A stretch of DNA of 64,000 bases from JAGDZR01 sp049115695 (lineage in GTDB: Bacteria > Bacteroidota > Bacteroidia > Cytophagales > Cyclobacteriaceae): contig JAGDZR010000015.1 in the NCBI GenBank assembly GCA_049115695.1, forward strand, positions 61,825-125,824, read 5' to 3'. Of this stretch, positions 51,418-61,127 are shown piece after piece. The notes beneath the pieces are model-generated. The model had not been told where the DNA came from. It saw nothing but the letters and a program-made list of their open reading frames with translations, and did no database searches. A program made the translations under genes and the position numbers. The first letter of the stretch is position 1; the number at the start of each line of letters is the position of its first letter.

Positions 51418-52221
51418 TTAGTCGCTAAAGGATAGAACCCATTTAGATGGTACATATCCATTCGTTCCAATATCAAGGTCTGAAACATCAAAGCGTTCTA
51501 TAATGGTTTGAAAGGTTACTAATGATCCTATGTTGGGTAAAACAACTACATCGTAAATGTCATAGTAGCTATACCTATTGAGACGATTCGGGATTCCGAA
51601 ACTACTTTCCAAGCGATAAACTCCAGGAGGAAGGGAGACTGTGCCTTTTCCATCCTCATTAAGTTCAATTTTCTTTTCTAGCCATAAATTTTGACCATTC
51701 GAAATTGAATAGCCTAATGCTCTAATGTTAAATTTGGTGAAGGAAACATCGGAAGGAGCCAAGTCTGTAATATGAGTGTCGAGATTCAACTGCGCTTCAC
51801 ATTGTATCCACCCGTCCTTCAGTTCTCCTCTTTTCATGTAGAATTTGTCATTTTCTTCAATCTGAAAGCTTAAGATGAAACCATTCAAAGGCAAGAATAG
51901 CAAGCTGTCTTTCAGTATATTCAACTCACCAACAACACAACTAAGGTCTGATTCTTCCAATTGAAGACTTAATTTATACTGACCTTGTGGCAAGTTTCGA
52001 AAGTATACACTGGACTCCTGGTTTGTTTTTTCGTAGACTTTCGTATCAGATTCAAGTGTGTAAGTAAATTGACAATGTCTTTGACCATTAAATCCTAAAA
52101 GATCTAGAAATAGGTTTATGGACAAATCCCCTGTATTCTCTTGATGAGATTCAGATTGTCCCATTGAGATTTGAGATTGGAAAAGTATAGAGAGAACAAG
52201 AATGACTACTTTAAATTGCAT
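51418..52221 (-). CDS. Secreted hypothetical protein (267 aa)
   Basis: Signal peptide at residues 1-21 (LVLSILFQSQISMGQSE). The mature part is beta-rich with one CX-type cysteine (RHCQFTYTLESDTKVYEKT) and several Leu/Asp-rich strands (LYSYYDIYDVVVLPNIGSL style), without a T9SS tail. It lies 62 bp from the protease gene start on the same strand. Could be a surface cofactor of the protease, not shown. No family recognised. Confidence 0.6.
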   Translation of the reverse strand: MQFKVVILVLSILFQSQISMGQSESHQENTGDLSINLFLDLLGFNGQRHCQFTYTLESDTKVYEKTNQESSVYFRNLPQGQYKLSLQLEESDLSCVVGELNILKDSLLFLPLNGFILSFQIEENDKFYMKRGELKDGWIQCEAQLNLDTHITDLAPSDVSFTKFNIRALGYSISNGQNLWLEKKIELNEDGKGTVSLPPGVYRLESSFGIPNRLNRYSYYDIYDVVVLPNIGSLVTFQTIIERFDVSDLDIGTNGYVPSKWVLSFSD

Positions 52222-52508
52222 ATATCAACTTTTAACTTTCTTAGTAGTAAAGGTTCAGTTAGATATTTTCTGGCAATATAGAAGTATTACACAGTGGGAA
52301 TGCTACAGCAATGTACGTTAGGCAGTAATTAATTGTTACTTGTATAGTTAATGTCTAGTCACTTTGACCAGATCACAGGTAATGTTAAAAGCTATATACA
52401 ATGATTATTTACTTTTATGGTTCAATTCTAATCATTTCGATTTACCAAGTGTGATTATTATTTATTCTGGCTTATAAACTCTTTTTGAAGTATTTGGAGG
52501 TTTATCCC

Positions 52509-55500
52509 TCAGCCTTTCCCTCCCAAAGACATCAGTCCCTTCACTGATTTACCCTCTTGTGGAGACTTCTCCGAAGCGGGTTGACGACCATACAATTCAT
52601 CGAGTTCACCTTTTGAGGGATATGGCGCTCTGGCTGTCTTACTATGTGCCACTTTCATTTTATTCCAAACCTGATAGTTAGGATCATTTTCGTCACTGTA
52701 TCTAGGGTCAGGAATCATGGGCATCTTGGCCATTTTAATGATTTCAATACTAGGAAAATCAAAGTCAATCACCACCTTTCCCAATAGTAAATAACAACCG
52801 AGTCCTTTGAAGGGATATTGCTTAAGTGTTGGGGGAAAGTGCGTGGTATCAAAGTAACCCCCATTGATATCTATCCATGTACCGAAGTTCATTTTTAGCT
52901 TGCCATCTTTTCTCTTGATAGGTACATCTTTGATCGAAACGAGATAGCCCAACATCTTCACAATTTTGTTTTCATGCTCGATGAGATCCTTAACGAATAT
53001 GCTACCTCGATAGGAAGTTTTTAGAAGGTCGAATGGACTGATAGAGACGGGAAAGCCCAAACCCTCCAGCTCGTCAAAAGCATCTTCCATTGAGTTTCGG
53101 TCTAGCTCTGGTAGCTTGAGTGGTTTTGATTCTATTTGAAAAAGCGACTGCTCAAAATACTGTTTCGTCTGGTGGTTAAAGTGCCTCCTGGATTGGATGA
53201 TCAATTCGCTTTTTGAAACATCCAAACTGCTAAGCGCCCCGACATAAATAAGCTGCTCCAGATTGTCTTGCTTAATCCCTGTCCTTGTAATGAGATTCTC
53301 TAAACTGGTGTACTTTCCATTTCGCTTGCGTTCTTCAGGAATACGCTTTTTCATGGATGTCGCAAGGTTGATCACATGTCTTAAGCCTAAATGTATGGTT
53401 GTACCACTAATGTTGGTAAGCTGCTCACTTGTATTGATATCTGGAGGCTTGATTTCAGCGCCAAGCACTCGGCCTTCATTGATGTATACTTCTGGCCTAT
53501 AAAACCCACCATTATTGTTAATCACGGCTGTGATGAACTCCAGCGGATGATATGCCTTCAGGTATAGGCTTTGATAGCTCTCCACTGCATAGGATGCGCT
53601 ATGGCTTTTACAAAAGCTGTAACCAGCAAAGGATGCAATCTGTCTGTATACCTCGTTGGTCACTTCATCTGAATAGCCAAGCTCCTTACAGTTCTTAAAG
53701 AATTTTTCTTGAACAAGCTGAATCTCTTTAGAAGATCGCGTTTTACCCGACATGCCACGCCTTAATATATCGGCTTCATCCATTTCCATTTTGGCAAAGT
53801 GGTGGGCAATCTTGATTACGTCCTCTTGATAGACCATTACGCCATAGGTATCGCTTAGTTGTTCTTCAAAAACTTTGTGGAAGTATTTGATTTTGCTTGC
53901 ATCCCTATGCCGCTCAACGTACTCGCGCATCATACCACTCTGGGCTACTCCAGGTCGAATGATTGAACTTGCAGCGACCAGGGTTTCATAGTCGGCACAC
54001 TTGAGTCTTCTAAGCAGTCCTCGCATGGCAGGACTTTCTATGTAAAAGCAGCCAAGGGTTTTACCCTTGGCCAGCATCTCATTGCATTTCGCATCTTTTT
54101 TGAAATCATTGGCTTTCGTAATATCAATGTCAATACCCTTATTTGTCTTAATAAGCTCAACGGCATCTTTGATATGACCAAGCCCTCTTTGGGAGAGAAT
54201 ATCAACCTTTTCCAATTTGATGGATTCTGCTATGTACATGTCTATCTCACACGTGGGAACGCCCTTTTGATAGACATTCATGGTCGTATAATATGAAATA
54301 GGTAACTCTGTAATGAAGATACCACAGGAATGCATGGAGTACTGGTTAGGAAATCCATCTAGCATATTTCCAAATTTGTGAATTTGGCTTATTACCTCAC
54401 TAGGGTTATGTAGATCCTGCGCTTGTCTGGTCAAGATATCCATTTCTTCCTTTGGGAGTCCATAAACCTTTCCTAGCTCTCTTATAGTTGAGCGGTATTG
54501 AAAGTCGGTTACCGTACCGCAAAAGCCTGTGTAATCCCTTCCGAATCGTTTGAAGATATAAGCGATGATGTCGTCGCGATCTTTCCAGCTCCAATCAATA
54601 TCAAAATCAGGAGGACTTGAGCGCTTGGTATTTAAAAATCGAGCAAAATAGAGGTTCAATTCTATGGGATCGACTTCCGTAATGTGAAGACAATAGGCTA
54701 CAATGGAGTTCGCTCCACTACCTCTGCCAACATGAAAGTAGCCATTCCCCATGCTGTGTCGAACAATATCCCACGTGATTAAGAAGTAGCAAGCAAACTG
54801 GAGCTTGTCAATAACATCCAGCTCTTGAATGAGTCTTTCTCTTGCTCCTTTGTCATTGGGTGCATAACGTGTTTTTAAGCCTTCCAATGCCAGGGATTCA
54901 AGCAAGATTTTGTCTTCATAGTAGCTTCCAGTGAAAGTCTTTTTGTTCTTAGAAACATTGGGGTCAAAATCGAATGAACAACTATCAGCCAATTCATTTG
55001 TATTTCGAATGGCTTGAGGTATGCTTTGAAACTCCTTAAGAATTTGATCCATTGGGAGCATAATTTCTCCTGCTGTTGCATGTTGACCCGTGGATAGTCT
55101 TGCAAGTATGATATTGTGATCAATGCATCTCAGGAGTTTGTGAAGATGGTATTCTGTTTGATTGCTGTAGGTTACTGGCTGAAGACATACCAGCTTGTTG
55201 GTTTTCTTCAGAATTGGGTTATTGAAAATGGCTAGATCTGCACGGGCAACTCCAATGTACTCGTGCTCTTTCAACTCATCGGGTATGTTACTCGATGGGT
55301 AAATGATATAGGCATTGGAAACGTCCGGTGACTGCTTGGATAGCTCACTTTCTCCAAGATTGTGTCGCGTAATCAGTTCGTTAAGCTCTCTAAAGCCATG
55401 AAAGTTTTGTGCCAATCCAATGTAGAGAAGTTTGCCATCTTGTCTAAACTCCATACCTGCGATTGGTTGAATTCCGTTCTCTTTGCAGGCTTTGACAAAA

Positions 55501-55637
55501 TCAAAAATTCCAGTTGAGCAATTAATGTCTGTCAAGGCCAGATACTCAGCGTTGCATCTTTTGGCTTGCTCAATGAGGCTGTCAACGGGTATTGTTCCAT
55601 ACCGTAGCGAGTAGTTCGAATGGCAGTTTAAGTACAT
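52509..55637 (-). CDS. dnaE: DnaE-type DNA polymerase III alpha subunit, error-prone type (1042 aa)
   Basis: Length and order match DnaE2-like polymerases: PHP domain (MYLNCHSNYSLRYG) with a changed first histidine pair, catalytic palm with GRGSGANS and PDFDIDWSW (about residue 345), fingers, thumb, and an OB-like C-terminus ending in a Gly-rich tail. The first PHP His is replaced (LNCHSNYS), so the PHP site is probably inactive. It is encoded three bases downstream of a Y-family polymerase gene, a common pairing for mutasome-style translesion synthesis in bacteria without a classic ImuA here. Absence of a LexA-like or imuA gene beside it is noteworthy. Confidence 0.85.
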   Translation of the reverse strand: MYLNCHSNYSLRYGTIPVDSLIEQAKRCNAEYLALTDINCSTGIFDFVKACKENGIQPIAGMEFRQDGKLLYIGLAQNFHGFRELNELITRHNLGESELSKQSPDVSNAYIIYPSSNIPDELKEHEYIGVARADLAIFNNPILKKTNKLVCLQPVTYSNQTEYHLHKLLRCIDHNIILARLSTGQHATAGEIMLPMDQILKEFQSIPQAIRNTNELADSCSFDFDPNVSKNKKTFTGSYYEDKILLESLALEGLKTRYAPNDKGARERLIQELDVIDKLQFACYFLITWDIVRHSMGNGYFHVGRGSGANSIVAYCLHITEVDPIELNLYFARFLNTKRSSPPDFDIDWSWKDRDDIIAYIFKRFGRDYTGFCGTVTDFQYRSTIRELGKVYGLPKEEMDILTRQAQDLHNPSEVISQIHKFGNMLDGFPNQYSMHSCGIFITELPISYYTTMNVYQKGVPTCEIDMYIAESIKLEKVDILSQRGLGHIKDAVELIKTNKGIDIDITKANDFKKDAKCNEMLAKGKTLGCFYIESPAMRGLLRRLKCADYETLVAASSIIRPGVAQSGMMREYVERHRDASKIKYFHKVFEEQLSDTYGVMVYQEDVIKIAHHFAKMEMDEADILRRGMSGKTRSSKEIQLVQEKFFKNCKELGYSDEVTNEVYRQIASFAGYSFCKSHSASYAVESYQSLYLKAYHPLEFITAVINNNGGFYRPEVYINEGRVLGAEIKPPDINTSEQLTNISGTTIHLGLRHVINLATSMKKRIPEERKRNGKYTSLENLITRTGIKQDNLEQLIYVGALSSLDVSKSELIIQSRRHFNHQTKQYFEQSLFQIESKPLKLPELDRNSMEDAFDELEGLGFPVSISPFDLLKTSYRGSIFVKDLIEHENKIVKMLGYLVSIKDVPIKRKDGKLKMNFGTWIDINGGYFDTTHFPPTLKQYPFKGLGCYLLLGKVVIDFDFPSIEIIKMAKMPMIPDPRYSDENDPNYQVWNKMKVAHSKTARAPYPSKGELDELYGRQPASEKSPQEGKSVKGLMSLGGKG

Positions 55638-55640
55638 GGC

Positions 55641-56816
55641 TCACCTCTTTTTCTTTTTTGATTCACGGGCTGTGAACCCTGTCGCTCTGCGTATCAACGT
55701 TGGATTATCGAATCGTTTTTTCATTCGATCCATCGCTTGATAAAGGTTAATCATCTTGGTCGTATCCTGGAAGATGTCAATCTGTCTATTGCCGTAGATG
55801 AAATGTGATAGCTTGACACCAACAAGACGAAGAAGCATCCGACGGTTGTAGAGCTTGTCAAACAACTCATGTGCTTTTTGGATCAAAACGTCATCATTGG
55901 ATGTAAAAGGTACTTTAGCTTGTTTGATTTCAGTATCTCGATTCGAGTATCTGATTCTAACTGCGATGGTTGAACAAAGCATGTTTGAATCACGCATTTG
56001 AAAGGCCACTTTCTCAACCATTGCAACCAAGAGGGCTTTAAGCTCCTTGATGTTTTGCGTATCCTTATCAAAGGTACGTTCGGTAGAGATGGATTTACGG
56101 TCACTAAAGGGTACTACCGGAGTGTTGTCAATGCCATTGGCTTTTTTCCAGATAGAGATTCCATTTTTGCCGAGTAATTCGTCCATTGACTCCACTGGAA
56201 GCTGACGAAGTGTCTGTATGACCTTGATGCTGAGTCTTCGCAACAGCCTGAAGGTAGCATCGCCAACGGACGGTATCTTTCGGATAGACTGTGGATCGAG
56301 AAAGGGTTGTACTTCTTTCAGGGCTACCTGAAGCTGACCATTGGGCTTTGAGAAGTTGGTACACATCTTAGCTACAGTCTTGTTCACACTTAAGCCAAAC
56401 GACATTGGGAGACCTGTTTCTTTCTTGACGCGATCCATTAGTTCAACGGTGAATTGATAGCAGCCAAAGAACCGATCCATTCCAGTCATGTCCATATAGA
56501 ATTCATCTATAGAGGCTCTTTCGAGTAGGGGAGCTTGCTCCTGAATGATTTCGTTGACTATATTGGAGTAATCAGTGAACATGTCAAAATCACCTTGTAA
56601 TACAATGGCATCCGGGCATAGTCTCTTTGCATATCCGGTAGGCATGGCGGACTGCACTCCGTATTTTCTAGCTTCATAGGAAGCCGAGGTGACCACACCA
56701 CGATTGCTTAAACCTCCAATTATCAAAGGCTTTCCAATGAGTTCTGGCATTTTAAGCAGTGTGCAGCTAACGTAAAATGCATCCAAATCCATGTGTACGA
56801 CCTGTCTATCCATCAT
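55641..56816 (-). CDS. dinB: Y-family DNA polymerase, DinB-like (391 aa)
   Basis: Catalytic residues are intact: HMDLDAFYV (D9, D11) and RASIDEFYMD (about 100-110), along with the fingers YEARKYGVQSAMP. The C-terminus (FTARESKKKKR) is basic and does not show an obvious clamp-binding pentapeptide. It bypasses DNA lesions with low fidelity. The gene precedes dnaE by three bases and follows a perfect 12-bp inverted repeat 12 bp upstream of its ATG, which suggests repression of the pair by a DNA-binding regulator. Confidence 0.88.
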   Translation of the reverse strand: MMDRQVVHMDLDAFYVSCTLLKMPELIGKPLIIGGLSNRGVVTSASYEARKYGVQSAMPTGYAKRLCPDAIVLQGDFDMFTDYSNIVNEIIQEQAPLLERASIDEFYMDMTGMDRFFGCYQFTVELMDRVKKETGLPMSFGLSVNKTVAKMCTNFSKPNGQLQVALKEVQPFLDPQSIRKIPSVGDATFRLLRRLSIKVIQTLRQLPVESMDELLGKNGISIWKKANGIDNTPVVPFSDRKSISTERTFDKDTQNIKELKALLVAMVEKVAFQMRDSNMLCSTIAVRIRYSNRDTEIKQAKVPFTSNDDVLIQKAHELFDKLYNRRMLLRLVGVKLSHFIYGNRQIDIFQDTTKMINLYQAMDRMKKRFDNPTLIRRATGFTARESKKKKR

Positions 56817-56827
56817 AAAAAACTATT

Positions 56828-56861
56828 TATATTAGCAAAGTAAGGCCTATTTGCTAATATA
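56828..56861. promoter_or_regulatory. Perfect 12-bp inverted repeat, operator for polymerase operon
   Basis: TATATTAGCAAA (56828-56839) and TTTGCTAATATA (56850-56861) are perfect inverted arms with a 10-bp spacer. It lies 12 bp upstream of the dinB start. A TTACTTTG in the minus-strand sequence of the spacer and inner arm approximates the -7 promoter element, so a repressor bound here would block initiation. The arm motif is unlike the known E. coli LexA box; the regulator is not identified in this window. Confidence 0.65.
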
Positions 56862-56983
56862 TTTAGCTTTTTAAATGATATCTATTTGAAAGAAATGGTG
56901 GAAAAAGACAATGGATCGTTTTTCAATTGGTAATGATATGTAGAAAGGAATTGATGCTAATTATATTGACAATTGTCTAATTG

Positions 56984-58696
56984 CTAGGGAAAAAGCGGAC
57001 ATGGTTCATTATTACTTGTGAGAACATATGCAGCTTTTTTTGCTCTGGTGAGCGCTACTCTGACGAGTCTCTTAGACTTTGAATATGGAGGCTTATCGAA
57101 GGCAATTAAGGCATCTCCGTATTGTCCGTCTATTACGATAACACCATCAAACTCTTTGCCTTTTGACTTATGCATATTCATAACAACAACTCCAGTAAAT
57201 GGGATATGACTTTCAGAAATTTGAGCTTGAAAAACAGCTCCGTCAAAGTCCTTTAGTGCATTTAAGTAGCATTTATTTTGCCTCCAATCATTTGTGAGTG
57301 TATCCGTAATTTGAGTGCCTCTTCTTAAATAGCGCATTTGTCGTGCCGTTTTTGAGAGCCTAGATATCTCAATGTCTTCGGAGTTTTCAAGTTCAGCTCT
57401 TACTTTTAGCCAATCATTAAAAGGTTCTCCAGAGTAATAACCACTCTGAAGAACGATATCTCTAATGCGTTTTAGCTCTTTTACCAATTTTATTTTAATC
57501 GCCTTTCCTTCAAGAAGCTCTTTCCTAGCTTTATCAAGTTTGGCAGCCATTGCAACACTTGTGTTAGTTATCTTTTTTGCATTGGAGATATCCATTAAAA
57601 GAAGAATTAAGCTAGCTAAATCTTCTTTTTCTTCTGTTTTTCTGGGTTGAAGAAGGTAAGCTATAATACGCCCTGCTAGAACAACAGCTTGTTCATCAAT
57701 GACAACAGAATGTGAGAAGGGAGGGAGTTTTCTTCTTAAAAAGACTTGCTCCTCGTCAAGACCATTGCTTACCGAGCGGACCATTTTGTTTGTTTTGGTT
57801 AGTATAGCAATCGACCAATCTTCTTTTTCCAGAGATACTTTTTCTATCAGTTTATATAAACTGATTTTGACATAAGAAGGTAGTTGTCCAAATTGGTAGT
57901 TGATTTTCTTTAATGAACCATCATTAGGATAGTCAATTGGGGTGTCGTTCAAAAGAAGTGAATTGGCAAATTGTAAAACACCACTATTAGGGCTTCTGAA
58001 ATTTTGATTTTCAAAATTGAAAGATGCTGGTTTTAGTAAATTTTCTACTTCTTCAATTCGCTTTAAATTAACACTTGGACGCCAATCAAAAATTCGTTGG
58101 TCAGGATCTGCCAGGCAAAGTATTTGTGAATTTTCAGAGAGTAACCGTACAATCCCCCATTGGTCTTGGTCACTATCCTGAAACTCATCAACAATGATTA
58201 ATGGGAAGGTTCTTGAGTAGATTTGTAAAAGGCTTTTAGATCTAGTGAATAGCTCAAGTGTCTTAGGTGCAAAGTGATTGTATGTTGTTTGGCCGTTATC
58301 GATGAACTGATCCTCCAAATGTTGTTCCCAGTCATTTCCTTTGTATGTGTTTTTAAGAATTGCCTCAGAATGTGGCGGAACAATTTGAATGTTTCTTGAT
58401 TTTGAGAGTAAGTAGAAATGACTCTTAAGTATTTCCCAACAAAATGAATGATAGGTTTGCATGACAAGAAGAGATTTATTTTCACTCTCAAGTACTTGTG
58501 CTGCTCGATCTGCTATCTGCTTAATGGCTGCCTTGGAAAAACTCAAAAACAGTATTTTTTGATTATTCTTAAGTGTTTCGAATGATCTTCTGACTTTTTC
58601 TAAAGCAATAGTTGTCTTACCAGACCCTGGGCCACCTTTTACTAAGATGTGCCCTTTTTGATCTATTATTTGCTGCCTAGTATCGTCAATTTCCAT
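56984..58696 (-). CDS. gajB: UvrD-type helicase, Gabija GajB-like (570 aa)
   Basis: SF1 helicase motifs: Walker A VKGGPGSGKTTIAL (about residue 18-32), DExx box IIVDEFQDSD (about 170), motif III-IV LADPDQRIFDW, motif V MNMHKSKGKEFDG, motif VI VRVALTRAKKAA. Length and order match UvrD-like helicases and the GajB partner of the Gabija defence system. It is encoded six bases after the GajA-like gene. In Gabija, GajB acts with GajA to cleave phage DNA. The precise identification rests on gene pairing and motifs. Confidence 0.75.
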   Translation of the reverse strand: MEIDDTRQQIIDQKGHILVKGGPGSGKTTIALEKVRRSFETLKNNQKILFLSFSKAAIKQIADRAAQVLESENKSLLVMQTYHSFCWEILKSHFYLLSKSRNIQIVPPHSEAILKNTYKGNDWEQHLEDQFIDNGQTTYNHFAPKTLELFTRSKSLLQIYSRTFPLIIVDEFQDSDQDQWGIVRLLSENSQILCLADPDQRIFDWRPSVNLKRIEEVENLLKPASFNFENQNFRSPNSGVLQFANSLLLNDTPIDYPNDGSLKKINYQFGQLPSYVKISLYKLIEKVSLEKEDWSIAILTKTNKMVRSVSNGLDEEQVFLRRKLPPFSHSVVIDEQAVVLAGRIIAYLLQPRKTEEKEDLASLILLLMDISNAKKITNTSVAMAAKLDKARKELLEGKAIKIKLVKELKRIRDIVLQSGYYSGEPFNDWLKVRAELENSEDIEISRLSKTARQMRYLRRGTQITDTLTNDWRQNKCYLNALKDFDGAVFQAQISESHIPFTGVVVMNMHKSKGKEFDGVIVIDGQYGDALIAFDKPPYSKSKRLVRVALTRAKKAAYVLTSNNEPCPLFP

Positions 58697-58702
58697 ATGC
58701 TA

Positions 58703-60472
58703 CTATTGAAAAGGTTTCTTAGCAACGAATTTGTATGGAGCAATTAGACTTTGTATAAAATTTGAAAGACTCAGAGGTATTTCATAAGGAGTCGATTGGT
58801 GGATGAGGAGAGCAGCGTACCCATAGCCTTTTCTTGCCTTAAGAACTTTGTAAGTCAAATCCTTAAGTTCGTCATCAGAGAATGGAGACCAATCAATTAG
58901 ATGGTTTTTAGGGAAATCGCTTCTTTCTTTTATTTCATCTAAGAATGATTTTAACCTACTAATTGGAATTTCTTCAACTAGTAATTTCTCAATACTATCA
59001 TAATCAATCTCTAACTGAATTGAGGTGCACTTTTCTAATTCTTCTTTCCTCGATGAATCACTTTGCTTATCGTAGAATGCGAAAACGTCAAGACCAAATC
59101 CAATAAACAATTTAGCATGCTTAATCAGCTGGCCGTCACCATGAACTTCAACAACCGTAATGCCTGCTATGTCCAGTCCTAAAAATTCGGGATCTGCTTG
59201 TTCGATGACGTCAGATAGGGCTGGAAACATATCTTCTTCAGTTTTACCCTCTACAAGAAGCACTCCTTTACCTAAAAGCGCTTCAGCATACTTATGCTTG
59301 ATTCCTCCTTTAAATGTATGTGCTCTTACTCCTTCTAGATTCAAAGGTTTACTAGAAATGATACCATCATTTGATTTAGAAAGAATGACGATGTTTTCAG
59401 GTGCAAACTGTTCAATAACGTAAGGTGAATGGGTCGTGAATATGGCTTGATCCATATCTTTCAAGACATATCTGATGATTCTACGTTGTGTATGTGGGGG
59501 CAAAGCTATTTCTGGCTCTTCCATAGCGAAAATCACGTTTCCACCAGTTTGACTCTTTAGGTCGGCAATGAACGTAAGCATAGAGAACACAAGTGTGTTG
59601 ATAGCCCCTGTACCTAGTTGATGAAATGGGACTAGTGTATCGTTGTATTCTGAGGTAGCAAAAAATGTGATGATGCTACGTAATTTCTCTCTTGTTAAGT
59701 TGGAGACAAAGAAGCCAAGTTTTTGTTCTGCTCCGCCTAACTTGATGAAGTTGTTAATTCTATTTTCTACCTGATCAAGAATTACCGATAGTTGATCTAA
59801 GGAATGGATTGGAGGTTCAAGTGTCTCCAGCGCTTTAATTGATTTTTCCCACATTTCTGTTTTGTCATCTTCCTTTAACCTTAAGATGACATCCAAAAGT
59901 GAGCCTTTTTCCATGCTGAGAGCTCTACTTCCTGTTCGCAAGGTTCTTAAGAATAGAAACCCAAAGTTTCTTTTGTGAGTTCTTCTAAATGAATCCAAAG
60001 GCTGGCTTTCATCTTTAAGTGGGTGTAAAAAAGATGTTTCTGCTTTGAATTCATCATCATCTTTGTCGTAAAAGCCCTTAAATGTGACTGGAAGGACAGG
60101 TACAGCACCCTCACGATCCGTATCTTCAGGGGTCGCGTCTATATCAACCAAAGTCTCTAATGCAGTATCCCAATACCTATGGTTGGCTCTAAACTTTATA
60201 AGTACTTCTGTAGAAAGCGATGCTATGATCGCATTTATCTCAATAATGATTGGCTCTTTATTATCGTCTAGATATTGTCTGTTGTAAAAGTCATTTTCAT
60301 TGAGAACAGATGATCTCGATAATCTTTCAGGCCCAAGTATTAAGTCAATGGCTTCACAAATGGTTGATTTTCCAACATTATTTCCACCAATTAGTAGAGT
60401 GTGACTATTAAAGAAGATAGTACCTTCTTTGATACCTCTAAAGTTTTTTATTTCTAACTTGAGTAATTCCAT
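58703..60472 (-). CDS. gajA: OLD-family ATPase with TOPRIM, Gabija GajA-like (589 aa)
   Basis: N-terminal ABC-type ATPase with KNFRGIKEG and Walker A LLIGGNNVGKST (about 29-38). The C-terminal TOPRIM region starts at about residue 405 with GVLLVEGKTEEDMF, followed by FAFYDKQSD. The second acidic pair of the typical DxD is not clear (DKQ), so endonuclease metal binding may be weakened. Length is close to the 578 aa of the B. cereus GajA prototype. It overlaps no gene but lies 7 bp after the PD-(D/E)xK gene and 6 bp before the helicase gene, giving a three-gene operon. Confidence 0.75.
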   Translation of the reverse strand: MELLKLEIKNFRGIKEGTIFFNSHTLLIGGNNVGKSTICEAIDLILGPERLSRSSVLNENDFYNRQYLDDNKEPIIIEINAIIASLSTEVLIKFRANHRYWDTALETLVDIDATPEDTDREGAVPVLPVTFKGFYDKDDDEFKAETSFLHPLKDESQPLDSFRRTHKRNFGFLFLRTLRTGSRALSMEKGSLLDVILRLKEDDKTEMWEKSIKALETLEPPIHSLDQLSVILDQVENRINNFIKLGGAEQKLGFFVSNLTREKLRSIITFFATSEYNDTLVPFHQLGTGAINTLVFSMLTFIADLKSQTGGNVIFAMEEPEIALPPHTQRRIIRYVLKDMDQAIFTTHSPYVIEQFAPENIVILSKSNDGIISSKPLNLEGVRAHTFKGGIKHKYAEALLGKGVLLVEGKTEEDMFPALSDVIEQADPEFLGLDIAGITVVEVHGDGQLIKHAKLFIGFGLDVFAFYDKQSDSSRKEELEKCTSIQLEIDYDSIEKLLVEEIPISRLKSFLDEIKERSDFPKNHLIDWSPFSDDELKDLTYKVLKARKGYGYAALLIHQSTPYEIPLSLSNFIQSLIAPYKFVAKKPFQ

Positions 60473-60479
60473 GTGCTCT

Positions 60480-61013
60480 TTATGTAGCTGCTACAAATGA
60501 TTCTATTGATGTCTTTCCGATCCTTTGCGCAAATAGCAGACCTATATCGTCGTTTTCTTTAATCTCAACAAACTCTTTCCTTTTTATTGCTAAAAACGAT
60601 TCACCGTTCTCTTTTTTGGTTCTCTTCTTGGCAACATCAACGCTAATTGCTTTTAGCGCACTAATCCAGTACCAGGATTCACTCTCTTCATCGCAGTATG
60701 CGTACCACATAGGAAGTCTAAGGAGTCTTTCGAAATTCAGAGCCGGAATAATTTCTTTTTCGGTGTTGAGCGTATAACAATTGTCTTGTGACAATTGGTA
60801 GTTTTTGACATCTACTGCTATTAGTCCTATGGAATCGAGAAGGACTAAGAAATCTGGTCTTTTGACGTTTTGATTACCGAATAGTGTGGCATATTGGTCA
60901 GGGTCTTGTTTTACGTACAGGTATGCTAGTCCCGATTTATCTAGCCATTCTTTGAATAGCTTTTCTCCGTCTTCTCCTATCTGTTCAATTGATCTTTGTT
61001 CTTTATTACTCAT
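60480..61013 (-). CDS. PD-(D/E)xK nuclease-like protein, third gene of the Gabija-like operon (177 aa)
   Basis: The core KRPDFLVLLDSIGLIAVDVK gives P53 D54 and D68-x-K70, the PD...DxK catalytic signature, after a first helix containing E14/E17. The rest is helical with a Trp-rich segment (ESWYWISALKAISVDVAKK). No membrane helix. It is the first gene transcribed in the operon, 7 bp from gajA, with a promoter element 38 bp upstream. The basic two-gene Gabija has no such gene, so it may be an accessory effector or antitoxin-like partner. Confidence 0.65.
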   Translation of the reverse strand: MSNKEQRSIEQIGEDGEKLFKEWLDKSGLAYLYVKQDPDQYATLFGNQNVKRPDFLVLLDSIGLIAVDVKNYQLSQDNCYTLNTEKEIIPALNFERLLRLPMWYAYCDEESESWYWISALKAISVDVAKKRTKKENGESFLAIKRKEFVEIKENDDIGLLFAQRIGKTSIESFVAAT

Positions 61014-61050
61014 AGCTGGTTCAGTTTAAACAGAAAAGTAAGTTGTTTCT

Positions 61051-61058
61051 CAAACCTA
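61051..61058 (-). promoter_or_regulatory. Bacteroidota -7 promoter element of the Gabija-like operon
   Basis: CAAACCTA on the plus strand is TAGGTTTG on the minus strand, an exact TAnnTTTG match. Transcription would begin near 61044, giving a leader of about 30 bases before the ATG at 61013. The -33 element is not obvious at normal spacing. Confidence 0.5.
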
Positions 61059-61127
61059 TACAACATGTATATGGCATTATGGTCTCAAAACAAAAACCTT
61101 GGGGGTCTTATTCAATCGTTCTCTTGA

